Origin: Gammaproteobacteria bacterium
GTDB lineage: Bacteria > Pseudomonadota > Gammaproteobacteria > GRL18
Reading direction: 5' to 3'
Assembly (NCBI GenBank): GCA_024511395.1
Contig: JANELJ010000113.1
Coordinates: 1 to 7,187, forward strand
Length of the DNA: 7,187 bases
Position numbers and translations under genes: made by a program
Shown here: piece after piece, positions 7,146 through 7,187 of the stretch
How positions within the stretch are numbered: position 1 is the first letter of the stretch
How the letters are laid out: the number at the start of each line of letters is the position of its first letter
The notes under the pieces: model-generated
Databases searched by the model: none
The model's input: the letters and a program-made list of their open reading frames with translations, nothing else
What the model was told of the DNA's origin: nothing

Positions 7146-7187
7146 AGTGTTAAGTGTTAAGTGTTAAGTGTTAAGTGTTAAGTGTTA
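7146..7187 (-). repeat. Heptanucleotide tandem array (TAACACT)6 immediately upstream of hscA
   Basis: Six perfect copies of AGTGTTA on the plus strand (TAACACT on the gene strand) fill 7146-7187 and run off the window edge, so the true number may be larger. Only AAAAT separates the array from the hscA ATG. Because the period is 7, a TAA falls in every reading frame within 21 bases, so the array is non-coding in the gene direction and closes any frame entering from upstream. On the mRNA strand it contains no G, so it can form no G-C pairs within itself and should be largely unstructured, and it offers no Shine-Dalgarno. Confidence 0.95.

Overview
The window is a compact, single-direction gene block on the minus strand of a gammaproteobacterium. 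Read in the direction of transcription (right to left) the order is hscA, fdx, iscX, rlmN, pilW, rodZ, hisS. This is the well-known gammaproteobacterial arrangement that joins the end of the isc iron-sulfur cluster operon to the rlmN-pilW/pilF-rodZ-(ispG)-hisS cluster. The proteins are clearly gammaproteobacterial: HscA and HisS match my memory of the E. coli proteins through most of their length. Base composition is moderate and AT-leaning. Genus cannot be fixed from this window. A TAAC-type heptamer tandem array before hscA recalls the TAACTGA arrays known from marine Beggiatoaceae, but that is only a hint.

Region by region: 7146-7187 is a perfect heptamer array (six TAACACT copies on the gene strand), ending 5 bases before the hscA start and running off the window edge. 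7140-4704 holds hscA, fdx and iscX, tightly packed (4-base overlap, then an 11-base gap). 4599-4667 is a long, imperfect stem followed by a T-run that looks like the terminator of the isc operon; it also argues that rlmN starts at the ATG at 4583 and not at the GTG at 4619. 4583-3399 is rlmN. 3334-2675 is pilW, cut short by an in-frame TAG where relatives carry a conserved Trp; the rest of the reading frame is intact down to 2540. 2570-1473 is rodZ, with a 12-bp tandem repeat just after its membrane segment. 1437-154 is hisS with a TTG start. 1-153 has no gene and begins with what looks like a dispersed intergenic repeat.

The genes fall into two functional groups. HscA, ferredoxin and IscX serve iron-sulfur cluster assembly. 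RlmN (itself a [4Fe-4S] radical-SAM enzyme) and HisS serve translation, while PilW (type IV pilus secretin pilotin) and RodZ (cell-shape cytoskeleton) serve the envelope. The usual neighbours ndk (between iscX and rlmN) and ispG (between rodZ and hisS) are absent from their customary slots.

No previously undescribed multi-gene system is visible. The points most worth following are the pilW amber codon, the heptamer array placed where the hscA ribosome binding site should be, and the terminator hairpin overlapping the rlmN 5' end.
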